DNA from: Bradyrhizobium monzae
Lineage (GTDB): Bacteria; Pseudomonadota; Alphaproteobacteria; Rhizobiales; Xanthobacteraceae
Direction of reading: 5' to 3'
NCBI RefSeq assembly: GCF_021458635.1
Contig: NZ_JAIRDQ010000005.1
Coordinates: 248,001-312,000, forward strand
DNA length: 64,000 nucleotides
Below the pieces are notes generated by a model. It did no database searches. It saw only the letters and a program-made list of their open reading frames with translations, and had not been told where the DNA came from. Both the position numbers and the translations under genes were made by a program. Of this stretch, positions 33,201 through 42,464 are shown piece after piece (the stretch's first letter is position 1; every line of letters starts with the position of its first letter).

Positions 33201-35018
33201 CTATGCGCGAACCCTGACATAGCTGCCCGGGGCGTCCTCGATCGGCGGCAACGCCCCGGTCCCGACGCCGCGCGCAGGCACTTCCTCCGGATCGAGCCCG
33301 CCCAGCCATTCGCGCCAGTCCGGCCACCACGAGCCCTTGTGCTCCACCGCGCCCTTCATCCACTCGGCGACGTTGACGTCCTTGATGATATCGTTGGTCC
33401 AGTACTGATACTTGTTCGAGGCCGGCGGATTGACCACGCCGGCGATGTGGCCGGAGCCGGACAGCACGTATTTCACGGGCCCGCCGAAGAACTGCGAGCC
33501 GTACAGCACCGATTCCGCCGGTGCGATGTGGTCTTCGCGCGTGGCGAGGTTGTAGACGGGCACCATGACTTTCGAGAGGTCGAGCAGCGTGTTGTCGAGC
33601 ACCATGGTGCCGGTCGAGAGGCGGTTCTCCAGGTAGCAGTTGCGCAAATAATAGGAATGGTTCGCCTGGGTCATCCGCGTCGCGTCGGAATTCCAGTGCA
33701 GCAGGTCGAACGCGCTCGGCTGCTGGCCTTTGAGATAGTTGCTGACCACATAGGACCAGATCAGGTCGTTGGAGCGCAGCATGTTGAAGGCCATCGCCAT
33801 CTTGGAGCCTTCGAGCACCCCGGACGCCTTCATGTCCTGCTCGAGCGCTGCGATCTGGTCTTCGTCGACGAACACCAGGAGATCGCCGGCATGGGTGAAA
33901 TCGACCTGGGCGGCAAAGAAGGTCGCCGAGGTCACGCGCTGGCGCCGTTTCTCGGCGAGCCAGGCCAGCGTGGTGGCGAGCATGGTGCCGCCGACGCAAT
34001 AGCCGGCGGCGTGGACCTTCATCTCGCCGGTGACCCGCTCGATCACGTCCATTGCCGTGAGCGGCCCTTCCTTCATGTAGTCTTCCCAGCTCTTGGCACC
34101 GAGCCGCTTGTCGGGATTGACCCATGAGATCACGAACACGGTGATGCCCTGGTCGACGCACCACTTGATGTAGGATTTCTCCGGCTTGAGATCGAGAATG
34201 TAGAACTTGTTGATCCATGGCGGCACGATCAGCAGCGGCGTGCGCAGCACCTTCTCCGTGGTCGGAGAATATTGGATCAGCTGCATCATCTCGTTCTGGT
34301 AGATCACCTTGCCCGGCGTCGTCGCCATGTTGACCCCGACCACGAGATTGTCCGGGTTGGACTGGCGGATCTTCAGCATGCCCTTGCCGGCGGCGATGTC
34401 CTCCGCCAGCATCGTCAGGCCGCGCGCGAGGTTCTCGCCGCTGCTTGCAAGCGTCTCGCGCAGCACTTCCGGATTGGTCAGCACGAAATTCGACGGCGAG
34501 ATCGCGTTGGTGAGCTGCTGCATATAGAACTCGGCCTTGCGCCGGGTCTGCGGATCGAGCTCGGCATCCTGCACCAGCTCCTGCGCCCATTTGGTCGTGA
34601 GCAGATAGAGTTGCATCATGAAATCGAAGAACTGGTTCGACTTCCATTCCGGGTCGGCAAAGCGCTTGTCGCGCGGCGAGGGCGCGATCGCGGGCTGGAC
34701 CTCCTGGCCGGCCATCCGCCGGGCCGCCGAGCCCCAGAGATCGAGATAGTCCTTGGCGAGCTTGGTCTGGAGGTCGGACGCACGCGATTGGTCCGACAGC
34801 CAGTATTCGGCGACCGACGTGAAGGTCTTGACGACTTCGGCGAGCTCGGCCGGCGGGCGGTCCTGCACCTCGCCGGTTTCGCGCGGCTTCAGATACGCGG
34901 CGAGCGCCTTGCCGCCGCTCTCCATCGCCCGCGCGACATTCATCGCGAAGGCTTCCGCATCGAACTTCGTTTCAAATTTTGTCCCGGATTTGGGCGTGTC
35001 GGTCGTGGCGCTACTCAT
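33201..35018 (-). CDS. phaC: Class I poly(3-hydroxyalkanoate) synthase PhaC
   Basis: A 605-residue synthase that polymerises (R)-3-hydroxybutyryl-CoA into storage granules. The lipase-box-like GYCVGG contains the catalytic Cys (about 341); Asp in NLATREDHIAP and His in GSGHIAG complete the triad. The N-terminal 200 residues are the variable domain of class I enzymes. ATG 35018 (MSSATTD) is preferred over an upstream in-frame ATG 21 bases earlier. Single gene; phaA/B are not in the window. An inverted repeat upstream may be a PhaR site. Confidence 0.95.
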   Translation of the reverse strand: MSSATTDTPKSGTKFETKFDAEAFAMNVARAMESGGKALAAYLKPRETGEVQDRPPAELAEVVKTFTSVAEYWLSDQSRASDLQTKLAKDYLDLWGSAARRMAGQEVQPAIAPSPRDKRFADPEWKSNQFFDFMMQLYLLTTKWAQELVQDAELDPQTRRKAEFYMQQLTNAISPSNFVLTNPEVLRETLASSGENLARGLTMLAEDIAAGKGMLKIRQSNPDNLVVGVNMATTPGKVIYQNEMMQLIQYSPTTEKVLRTPLLIVPPWINKFYILDLKPEKSYIKWCVDQGITVFVISWVNPDKRLGAKSWEDYMKEGPLTAMDVIERVTGEMKVHAAGYCVGGTMLATTLAWLAEKRRQRVTSATFFAAQVDFTHAGDLLVFVDEDQIAALEQDMKASGVLEGSKMAMAFNMLRSNDLIWSYVVSNYLKGQQPSAFDLLHWNSDATRMTQANHSYYLRNCYLENRLSTGTMVLDNTLLDLSKVMVPVYNLATREDHIAPAESVLYGSQFFGGPVKYVLSGSGHIAGVVNPPASNKYQYWTNDIIKDVNVAEWMKGAVEHKGSWWPDWREWLGGLDPEEVPARGVGTGALPPIEDAPGSYVRVRA

Positions 35019-35097
35019 GACGCGACAGTAACGATTCATTCCGTATTCGTCACCGCGAAGCTCGCTGGTTTCGCGTTAAACACGCGCGAAGATGTGC

Positions 35098-35141
35098 TGC
35101 ACTGCGAGAAGGCTTCTTGCTTTTGTCACAATCGCAGTGCA
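35098..35141. promoter_or_regulatory. Inverted repeat upstream of phaC, candidate PhaR operator
   Basis: TGCACTGCGA (35098-35107) and TCGCAGTGCA (35132-35141) are exact complements 24 bases apart, about 80 bases upstream of the phaC start. PhaR of alphaproteobacteria binds TGC-rich palindromes near pha genes; the identification is by resemblance only. Confidence 0.4.
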
Positions 35142-35269
35142 CCTCTTCAGATGTGGGCCTTGGATGATTTCTCGCTCGTACCATTTGTGGGCAGCAATGG
35201 TTTGAGCTTGGGCAGGTTGTTGGGTTAAGCTCCCGCAGCCTCGCATGGGACGAGTAGGGGAATTCCCAG

Positions 35270-35545
35270 GTGTTTGCGTTGTGGGACCTGCAAAAGTCGC
35301 GGCTTGCCGGCGGCGTGCTGCTGATGGCGGCGCTCGCGCTGGGCGGCTGTTCGAGCCAGCTCGCGGACATGTCGGCCGCTGACACGCCGTCGCATCCGAG
35401 GGAGCCCGGTGCCTATCTGCCGGTACACGACCTGCCGCCGGATCGCGATCAGGCGATCATTCCGCCCGACCAGCGCGCCAAGATCGAGGCCGAGCTTGCC
35501 GCCGCCCGCGACCGCCAGGCTGTCGCCGCCAAGGACGCCAAGTAA
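35270..35545 (+). CDS. Small lipoprotein
   Basis: A 91-residue protein with a signal sequence (about 12-26) and lipobox ALGGC, so lipidated at Cys27. The mature part is short and polar: PGAYLPVHDLPPDRDQAIIP followed by a charged helix rich in Ala, Glu and Lys. The start is a GTG with TAGGGG ten bases upstream. No family recognised beyond lipoprotein; similar small lipoproteins precede the aminotransferase in related genomes as I recall, but I cannot verify that. Confidence 0.75.
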   Translation: MFALWDLQKSRLAGGVLLMAALALGGCSSQLADMSAADTPSHPREPGAYLPVHDLPPDRDQAIIPPDQRAKIEAELAAARDRQAVAAKDAK

Positions 35546-35788
35546 CGACGCCAATTGGGCCGGGACGGCCATCGCGGGGCGCAAGGTATCGCTGGCGCCC
35601 CCGCCACTCCGTGCTAAAAAGACTTCAATTCAGCCGAGAGTCAGGGCGAAGGAGTTCAGCCCTCGTTGTCGAAAGTCACTCCAAGTATTTGATTTTGAGT
35701 GAATTTTGTGCGCGGGGCGAGATCTCCTTGAAGGGTGGTCATCGCCCGTCGATTCTGTCCTGACCGGTTGCCCGGAGCCCAGAGAGCC

Positions 35789-37009
35789 ATGGACGAATTT
35801 TACCGCATCCGCCGCCTTCCGCCTTACGTGTTCGAGCAGGTCAACCGGGCCAAGGCGGCCGCGCGGAATGCCGGCGCCGACATCATCGATCTCGGCATGG
35901 GCAACCCGGATTTGCCGGCGCCACCGCATGTGCTGGAGAAGCTCAAGGAGACGCTGGGCAAACCGCGCACCGACCGCTACTCGGCCTCCCGCGGCATCCC
36001 CGGCCTGCGCCGGGCCCAGGCGGCCTATTACGAGCGTCGCTTCGGCGTGAAGCTCAACCCCGATACCCAGGTGGTGGCGACGCTGGGCTCGAAGGAGGGC
36101 TTTGCCAACGTGGCCCAGGCGATCACAGCGCCCGGCGACGTGATCCTCTGCCCGAACCCGAGCTATCCGATTCACGCCTTCGGCTTTTTGATGGCGGGCG
36201 GTGTGATCCGCTCGGTGCCGTCGGAGCCGACGCCGCAATTCTTCGAAGCTGTCGAGCGGGCGATCGTGCATTCGATCCCGAAACCGCTCGCGCTCGTCGT
36301 CTGCTATCCCTCGAACCCGACCGCCTATGTCGCGAGCCTCGATTTCTACAAGGACCTCGTGGCGTTCGCGAAGAAGCACGAGATCCTCATCCTGTCCGAT
36401 CTCGCGTATGCCGAGGTCTATTTCGACGAGAGCAACCCGCCGCCCTCGGTGCTCCAGGTGCCCGGCGCCATCGACGTCACCGTCGAGTTCACCTCGATGT
36501 CGAAGACCTATTCGATGGCCGGCTGGCGCATGGGCTTTGCGGTCGGCAATGAGCGCGTGATCGCGGCGCTCGCCCGCGTCAAATCCTATCTCGACTACGG
36601 CGCCTTCACGCCGGTGCAGGTCGCTGCGACCGCGGCGTTGAACGGTCCCGACGATTGCATCAAGGAAATGCGCGATACCTACCGCAAGCGCCGCGACGCG
36701 CTGGTGGAATCGTTCGGCCGCGCCGGCTGGGACATCCCGCCGCCGGAGGCTTCGATGTTCGCCTGGGTGCCGCTGCCCGAAGCCTTCCGCAGCGTCGGCA
36801 GCATGCAGTTCGCGACCCTGATGGTGGAGAAATCCGGCGTCGCGGTCTCGCCCGGCGTCGGCTTCGGCGAGCATGGCGAAGGATTTGTCCGTATCGCCAT
36901 GGTGGAAAACGAGCAACGGATCAGGCAGGCCGCGCGCGGCGTGCGCCGCTTCCTTGAAAGCGGCATCGAAACATTGCACAACGTCGTTCCGCTCGCCAAT
37001 CGGCGCTAA
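35789..37009 (+). CDS. Class I/II PLP aminotransferase (AlaC / LL-diaminopimelate-aminotransferase-like)
   Basis: A 406-residue fold-type I aminotransferase. The PLP lysine is in SMSKTYSMAGWRMGF; NPSYP, CYPSNPTA and SDLAYAEVYFDE are conserved substrate and cofactor segments. The closest types are AlaC (alanine) and proteins annotated as LL-diaminopimelate aminotransferase. It lies 28 bases before hom, so a place in aspartate-family amino-acid metabolism (methionine/threonine/lysine) is plausible. ATG 35789 (MDEFYRI) is chosen over the longer frame from 35735. Confidence 0.88.
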   Translation: MDEFYRIRRLPPYVFEQVNRAKAAARNAGADIIDLGMGNPDLPAPPHVLEKLKETLGKPRTDRYSASRGIPGLRRAQAAYYERRFGVKLNPDTQVVATLGSKEGFANVAQAITAPGDVILCPNPSYPIHAFGFLMAGGVIRSVPSEPTPQFFEAVERAIVHSIPKPLALVVCYPSNPTAYVASLDFYKDLVAFAKKHEILILSDLAYAEVYFDESNPPPSVLQVPGAIDVTVEFTSMSKTYSMAGWRMGFAVGNERVIAALARVKSYLDYGAFTPVQVAATAALNGPDDCIKEMRDTYRKRRDALVESFGRAGWDIPPPEASMFAWVPLPEAFRSVGSMQFATLMVEKSGVAVSPGVGFGEHGEGFVRIAMVENEQRIRQAARGVRRFLESGIETLHNVVPLANRR

Positions 37010-37037
37010 TTCTCTTCTGCAGGTTTTCTAAAGCATC

Positions 37038-38354
37038 ATGGTTGCACCCCTGAAAGTGGGCATAGCGGGGCTCGGCACCGTGGGCGCCGAAGTTGTCCGT
37101 TTGATCGAAACGCAGGCGCGCGTGCTCGCGGGCCGCAGTGGCCGCGGCATCCGCGTCGTCGCCGTCACCGCGCGCTCGAAGGCCAAGAAGCGCAGCATCG
37201 ATCTGCGCGGCGTCGACTGGGCGAAGGATCCGATGGCGCTCGCCACCCATCCCGGCATCGATTGTTTTGTCGAACTGATGGGCGGTGCCGGCGATCCCGC
37301 GCTGTCGGCAGTCGAGGCGGCGCTGACTGCCGGCAAGTCCGTCGTCACCGCGAACAAGGCCCTCCTCGCCAAGCACGGTATCAAACTGGCAAAAGCCGCC
37401 GAAAAGCATGGCGGTGCGCTGAATTTCGAGGCAGCGGTCGGCGCTGCGATCCCCGTCATCAAGACGCTACGTGAAGGTCTTGCGGGAACCGGCATCAACC
37501 GCGTCTACGGCATCCTCAACGGCACCTGCAATTACATCCTGACCCGGATGGAGCAGGAGGGCCTGTCGTTTGCCGAATGCCTCAAGGATGCGCAGCGGCT
37601 CGGCTATGCCGAGGCCGACCCGTCCTTTGACGTCGACGGCCACGACACCGCGCAAAAGCTTGCCATTCTCGCCAGCCTCGCTTTCGGCACGAAAGTTGCT
37701 CAAAGCGCGGTGTATGTCGAAGGTATCTCCTCCATCGCGCCGGAAGATCTGCGCGCCGCTGACGATCTCGGTTACCGGCTCAAGCTGCTCGGCGTTGCCG
37801 TTCGCACTGCCAAGGGCATCGAGCAGCGCGTGCATCCGACCATGGTTCCAAAAACCTCTTCGATCGCGCAGGTGATGGGGGTCACCAATGCGGTCACGAT
37901 CGATGGCGAGGGCATTCCGCCGATCACGCTGGTCGGTCCCGGCGCCGGCGGTGCCGCGACCGCATCCGCCGTCGTCGCCGATATCGCCGATGTTGCGCGC
38001 GGGATCCGTGCCAATCCGTTCGGTCGGCCGATCGCGCAACTTCGCGACACCAAGAAGGCGCCGATGGAGCGGCACGAGGGCGGCTACTACATCCGCCTCT
38101 TGGCACGCGATTTCCCGGGCACCGCCGCTGCGATCGCGACCCGGCTCGCGGAGCAGAAGATTTCGATCGAGTCGATTGTGCAGCGCCATCCCAATGGCGG
38201 CGCGGCTCCGGCCGACGGCAAAGCGGTCCCCGTGCCCGTCATCCTGATCACTTATGCCACGCACGAGGACGCCGTGCGCCGCGCGCTCGCCGCCGTGCAG
38301 AAGGACAAGGTGATCAGCGGGCGGCCGCAGGTCATCAGGATTGAGAAGAACTGA
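37038..38354 (+). CDS. hom: Homoserine dehydrogenase
   Basis: A 438-residue monofunctional homoserine dehydrogenase, which reduces aspartate semialdehyde to homoserine. IAGLGTVGAEVV is the NAD(P) loop; GGAGDPA, ANKALLA and the GILNGTCNYIL block carry the catalytic region, with SFDVDGHDTAQKLAIL following. A C-terminal ACT domain (YYIRLLARDFPGTAAAI at about 350) suggests feedback control by threonine. Co-oriented with and close to the aminotransferase gene. Confidence 0.95.
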   Translation: MVAPLKVGIAGLGTVGAEVVRLIETQARVLAGRSGRGIRVVAVTARSKAKKRSIDLRGVDWAKDPMALATHPGIDCFVELMGGAGDPALSAVEAALTAGKSVVTANKALLAKHGIKLAKAAEKHGGALNFEAAVGAAIPVIKTLREGLAGTGINRVYGILNGTCNYILTRMEQEGLSFAECLKDAQRLGYAEADPSFDVDGHDTAQKLAILASLAFGTKVAQSAVYVEGISSIAPEDLRAADDLGYRLKLLGVAVRTAKGIEQRVHPTMVPKTSSIAQVMGVTNAVTIDGEGIPPITLVGPGAGGAATASAVVADIADVARGIRANPFGRPIAQLRDTKKAPMERHEGGYYIRLLARDFPGTAAAIATRLAEQKISIESIVQRHPNGGAAPADGKAVPVPVILITYATHEDAVRRALAAVQKDKVISGRPQVIRIEKN

Positions 38355-38435
38355 CACGGTTCGAACGAACTGTGGGTGTTACGAGTTGATGCGGACAGGG
38401 CGTCCTGTCCAAAACTGTTTCGAAGGAGTTAGCCG

Positions 38436-39437
38436 ATGTCGACCCATATTTCAGTGCCGCCGCATGCATTGCTCGAGCGCATTCTCACGCTGGAGATCGT
38501 GCGCGTGACGGAGCGGGCCGCGGTGTCGTCGGCGCGGCTGCGCGGGCACGGGCAGGAGAAGCCGGCCGACCAGGCCGCCGTCGACGCGATGCGCCGCGAA
38601 CTCAACAAGCTGCCCATCCAGGGCACCATCGTGATCGGCGAGGGCGAGCGCGACGAGGCGCCGATGCTGTTCATCGGCGAGAAGGTCGGCATGAACGCCG
38701 GCCCGGAAGTCGATATCGCGGTCGACCCGCTTGAAGGCACCACGCTGTGCGCCAAGAACATGCCGGGCTCGATCGCCACCATGGCGATGGCCGACGGCGG
38801 TACGCTGCTGCACGCGCCCGACGTCTACATGCAGAAGCTCGCGATCGGCCCTGGCTACGCCAAGGGCGTCGTCGAGCTCGACGCGACGCCGGCCGAAAAC
38901 GTCCGCCGTCTCGCCAAGGCCAAGGGCGTCAAGGCGGACGGCATCACCGTTCTCGTGCTCGACCGTCCGCGCCACGCCAGCATCATCGAGAGCGTGCGCT
39001 CGACCGGCGCGGCCGTGCGCCTGATCACCGACGGCGACGTCGCCGGCGTGATCCACTGCGCCGATCCCGACAACACCGGCGTCGACATGTATCTCGGCAC
39101 CGGCGGCGCGCCGGAAGGCGTGCTCGCCGCGGTGGCGCTGCGTTGCATCGGCGGCCAGATGCAGTGCCGTCTGATCCTCGATTCCGACGAGAAGCGCGAG
39201 CGCGCGGCCAAGATGGGGGTCAACGATCCCAAGATGATCTACGGCATCGAGGACATGGCGCGCGGCGACTGCCTGTTCGCGGCCACCGGCGTGACGACCG
39301 GTTCACTGCTGTCGGGCGTAAAATTCCGCAAGGACGGCGTGATCGAGACCGAGACGGTCGTGATGCGCTCCGTCACCGGCACCGTGCGCTACATCAAGGC
39401 CGAGCACCGCGAGCTCGCGAAGTTCCATCTGGACTAA
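38436..39437 (+). CDS. glpX: Class II fructose-1,6-bisphosphatase GlpX
   Basis: A 333-residue class II fructose-bisphosphatase (GlpX type), which hydrolyses fructose 1,6-bisphosphate in gluconeogenesis. The metal-binding segments GEGERDEAPMLFIGE and DPLEGTTLCAKN and the late SVTGTVRYIKAEH are conserved. GAAGGAG precedes the ATG. It lies 81 bases after hom on the same strand and may be in the same transcript. In some bacteria GlpX also has sedoheptulose-bisphosphatase activity. Confidence 0.94.
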   Translation: MSTHISVPPHALLERILTLEIVRVTERAAVSSARLRGHGQEKPADQAAVDAMRRELNKLPIQGTIVIGEGERDEAPMLFIGEKVGMNAGPEVDIAVDPLEGTTLCAKNMPGSIATMAMADGGTLLHAPDVYMQKLAIGPGYAKGVVELDATPAENVRRLAKAKGVKADGITVLVLDRPRHASIIESVRSTGAAVRLITDGDVAGVIHCADPDNTGVDMYLGTGGAPEGVLAAVALRCIGGQMQCRLILDSDEKRERAAKMGVNDPKMIYGIEDMARGDCLFAATGVTTGSLLSGVKFRKDGVIETETVVMRSVTGTVRYIKAEHRELAKFHLD

Positions 39438-39445
39438 CGCGCTCT

Positions 39446-39483
39446 GTCATTCCGGGGCTCGCCAAGCGAGAGCCCGGAATGAC
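39446..39483. repeat. Palindromic repeat between glpX and HAD gene
   Basis: GTCATTCCGGGGCTCGC pairs with GCGAGAGCCCGGAATGAC but for one unpaired position, around CAA. It looks like the same class as the GTCATTC/GAATGAC elements scattered in Bradyrhizobium genomes. It may act as a terminator for glpX. Confidence 0.7.
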
Positions 39484-39508
39484 GGCAAGAACAACAGGGG
39501 AAGCGCAC

Positions 39509-40228
39509 ATGTCCGATCTCTCCGCCGTCAAAGCCCTCGTCTTCGACGTGTTCGGTACCGTCGTCGACTGGCGCACCAGCCTGATCACCGACTTCATGTG
39601 GTGGGCGAAGGGCCGCGGCATCAGCGCCGACTGGACCGCGCTCGTCGATGGCTGGCGCGGCATGTATGTCGCCTCGATGCAGGATGTGCGCGAGAACCCT
39701 GCGCGCGGCTACGTCATGTTGGATGATCTGCATCGGCGTTCCCTCGAAAAGCTGGTCGAGAAATTTGCCATCAAGGGCCTTACCGAGGCCGATCTCGACC
39801 ATCTCACCAAGGGCTGGCACCGTCTCAATCCCTGGCCCGACAGCGTCGCCGGCCTGACACGGCTGAAGACGAAATTCGTGATCTCGCCGCTGTCGAACGG
39901 CAACGTGGCGCTGCTCACCAACATGGCGAAGTTCGCAGGTCTCCCCTGGGACCTGGTCATGTCGGCCGAGTTGTTCGAGCACTACAAGCCAGATCCCGAA
40001 ACCTATCTCGGTGCCGCCCGGCTGCTTGGCCTCAAGCCGGAGCAGGTGATGATGGTCGCTGCTCACAATGGCGATCTCGCCGCCGCGCAGAAGTACGGTC
40101 TGAAGACCGCCTTCGTCGCGCGGCCGACCGAGTACGGCCCGTTGCAGAAGGTCGATTTCGAGGCGACCGGCAATTGGGACATCGTTGCGAAGGATTTCGG
40201 CGGCATCGCCGACAAGCTTGGGTGCTAG
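39509..40228 (+). CDS. (S)-2-haloacid dehalogenase type II (HAD superfamily)
   Basis: A 239-residue HAD hydrolase. The nucleophile Asp is in VFDVFGTVVDW, the Ser/Asn motif II is SPLSNGN, the Lys is in HYKPDPETY and motif IV is AAHNGDLAAA. The DVFGTVVDWR start and the W-rich cap are typical of L-2-haloacid dehalogenases, though many such genes act on other substrates. ATG 39509 has GGGGAAG upstream. Confidence 0.86.
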   Translation: MSDLSAVKALVFDVFGTVVDWRTSLITDFMWWAKGRGISADWTALVDGWRGMYVASMQDVRENPARGYVMLDDLHRRSLEKLVEKFAIKGLTEADLDHLTKGWHRLNPWPDSVAGLTRLKTKFVISPLSNGNVALLTNMAKFAGLPWDLVMSAELFEHYKPDPETYLGAARLLGLKPEQVMMVAAHNGDLAAAQKYGLKTAFVARPTEYGPLQKVDFEATGNWDIVAKDFGGIADKLGC

Positions 40229-40441
40229 GGGGCGATTGCCGTCTGTCAGCGGTGCGTTCTCAGGTCGCGGGGGAGCCCGTCTGAAGCATCTCGCGGTATT
40301 CCGATGGGTATGCGAACGCATCTGGTAAAATGCGAGTGTTTCCATTCCCTTGCTGACTGAGATGTCTCGGTTGCGCACGCGTTGGTTGCGGAGGCGACTG
40401 GCATCACCGGCGGCTGCTCCGTCGGTGCGCAGGCCTTACAT

Positions 40442-40469
40442 TTGCCCGGCAGCCCCTGTCTGCTACAAT
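40442..40469 (+). promoter_or_regulatory. Putative promoter of the adenylate cyclase gene
   Basis: TTGCCC and TACAAT are separated by 16 bases, 50 bases upstream of the start codon of the cyclase gene. The 290-base gap (40229-40518) contains no other feature I can support. Confidence 0.5.
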
Positions 40470-40518
40470 CTCTCGGCGCCACAATGACTGTGGCTGCCCA
40501 GCAGTTGTTGCGCCTGTC

Positions 40519-42309
40519 ATGATGATCAGTGTCGACAACAGGTCCCCGGACAACGGCTCGGATCAGAGCCGGCCGAAAAGGCGTACTGCTGCCGCTGTCT
40601 TCATCGATGTCGTCGGATATTCCCGGTTGATGGGAGGCGATGAGGAAGGCACGCATCGACGATGGATGTCGATGCGAACGGACGTGATCGAGCCGCGCGT
40701 CGCCTCGAACGGCGGCGAGGTGATCAAAAGCACCGGCGACGGGCTGCTCCTGGAATTCAGGAGCCCGGTCGACGCGATCAGCTTCGCGCTCGGCACGCAG
40801 CTCCATTTGGAGAAATCATCATCGGACGGAGGCAACCCGCTGCAGCTGCGGATGTCGGCCAATGTCGGCGACATCATCGCCGAGCGCGACGATATCTACG
40901 GGGACGGCATCAATATTGCGGCCCGGCTTCAGGAATTCGCGGGACCGGGCGGGATCGTGATTTCGGGAGCCATCCACGATCAGGTGAAGGATCATCTGCG
41001 CTATCAGGCCGCCGAGCTTGGGTTCCTGACGCTCAAGAATATCGAGAGGCGCATCCGGGCATTCAAGATCGCGCATCAAGAGCTGCGGCCTCCGGCAATC
41101 TCGGTGGCTCATGCATTGAAGCCATCCGTGGCGGTCCTGCCGTTGCAGATGCTCGGTCTCGACGCGGCGGATGCCTATCTTGCGCAGGGGATCGTCCACG
41201 ACATCGTGGCGTCATTGGCGGGAATCCGCGAGCTGTTCGTCGTGTCCAGCACGTCAACGATCGGTTTCACCGACCCCACCATCGACGCGGCCAGCGTTTG
41301 CCATCACCTGGGCGTGCGTTATCTCGTCACGGGGACGCTCACGCGCAGTGGCGAGTTGTTGCGGATGCGGGTGCAGTTGATCGATGTCGATACGAAGTCG
41401 ATGCTGTGGACCAACCAATATGATGCGTCGATCAGCCAGTTGTTCGACGTGCAGGAGAAAATCGCGACAAACATCGCATATGCACTCCTGCCGCACATCC
41501 ACATCTCCGAACTGAAGCATGCCGAACGCAAGATTCCGCAGAGCATGAACGCCTACGACCTGGTTCTGCAGGGCATGTACCGCCTCTATCGTCTTGGTTA
41601 TGACGACATGCAGGTGGCACGAACCTTGTTCGAGCGTGCGCTCGATCATGACCCCCATTATGCGGTGGCCTACGCGCTGATGGCAAAGTGGTACATCCTG
41701 CACATCGGCGAAGGGCATACGACCGACTTCAAGGCCGACTCCCGCGAAGCTCTCAGGCTTGCATCGCGCGCGCTCGAATTCGAGCCGTCGGACCCCATGG
41801 CGCTGGCCATCTTCGGCCATATCAATTCCTTTCTCTTCGCCGCGTATGACCGCGCCATCGACGCCTTTGACCGCGCGATCGGCGGAACGCCGAATTCCGC
41901 AATCGCCTGGTCCTTGAGCGCGTCGACATACTGCTATCTTGGTGACGGGCCTCGTGCGGTGGCGCGCGCATCGTACGGGATATCGTTGTCACCGCTCGAT
42001 CCGTACGCCTATTTCTATCAATCGGCGCTCACCAACGCGCACTACACCAACGAGACCTTCGATGAGGCCGTGCATTGGGGCACGAAGGTCATGGCGGGGG
42101 CTCCTCAATTTGTCGCCAATTTGCGACTGCTTGCGGCAAGCCTTGTCGCCGCCGGTTCGCTCGAGCGGGCACGCGAGGTGGGCGCCGCTCATATGCGGAT
42201 CGATCCGTCATTCTCGGTCGAAAAATATTGCAGCTGGTACCCGATCAAGCAGCCGGAGCGTCTCGCTCTGCTTGCCGAACGATTGATTGAAGCTGGGCTG
42301 CCTCGCTAA
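40519..42309 (+). CDS. Class III adenylate cyclase with TolB-like and TPR tail
   Basis: A 596-residue soluble protein. Residues about 22-185 form a class III cyclase: metal Asp in VFIDVVGYSRLMG, substrate Lys and second metal Asp in KSTGDGLLLEF, transition-state Asn and Arg in GDGINIAARLQ. All catalytic residues are present, so cAMP formation is likely. Then come a TolB-like segment (SVAVLPLQMLG...LAQGIVHDIVASLAG, about 200-330) and TPR helices (about 340-560). This architecture is greatly expanded in Bradyrhizobium; the tail probably binds partners. It may be co-transcribed with the next gene 77 bases downstream. Confidence 0.9.
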   Translation: MMISVDNRSPDNGSDQSRPKRRTAAAVFIDVVGYSRLMGGDEEGTHRRWMSMRTDVIEPRVASNGGEVIKSTGDGLLLEFRSPVDAISFALGTQLHLEKSSSDGGNPLQLRMSANVGDIIAERDDIYGDGINIAARLQEFAGPGGIVISGAIHDQVKDHLRYQAAELGFLTLKNIERRIRAFKIAHQELRPPAISVAHALKPSVAVLPLQMLGLDAADAYLAQGIVHDIVASLAGIRELFVVSSTSTIGFTDPTIDAASVCHHLGVRYLVTGTLTRSGELLRMRVQLIDVDTKSMLWTNQYDASISQLFDVQEKIATNIAYALLPHIHISELKHAERKIPQSMNAYDLVLQGMYRLYRLGYDDMQVARTLFERALDHDPHYAVAYALMAKWYILHIGEGHTTDFKADSREALRLASRALEFEPSDPMALAIFGHINSFLFAAYDRAIDAFDRAIGGTPNSAIAWSLSASTYCYLGDGPRAVARASYGISLSPLDPYAYFYQSALTNAHYTNETFDEAVHWGTKVMAGAPQFVANLRLLAASLVAAGSLERAREVGAAHMRIDPSFSVEKYCSWYPIKQPERLALLAERLIEAGLPR

Positions 42310-42386
42310 TTGCGAGACGAATTGCGCCGCGACGTCTGCTAGCCGTCAAGAAACAAGTTCCCGCAGAACAAGCTCTGGAGGATGAC

Positions 42387-42464
42387 ATGGGAATGGGCAT
42401 GGGAATGGGCATGGGAATGGGCATGGGAATGGGAATGGGTATGGGTATGGGGATGGGCATGGGG
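42387..42464 (+). repeat. ATGGGN hexanucleotide array (13 units)
   Basis: Thirteen successive six-base units ATGGG(A/C/T/G) start exactly at the initiation codon of the following gene and encode (Met-Gly)13. The first units alternate ATGGGA and ATGGGC, the later ones vary at the sixth base. Because a unit is six bases, gain or loss keeps the reading frame. Confidence 0.97.

Noticed and set aside
35546..35788. Leader of the aminotransferase/hom genes examined for a SAM riboswitch or leader peptide
   Set aside because: No SAM-II-like core, no ATG-led short ORF and no terminator hairpin could be recognised.
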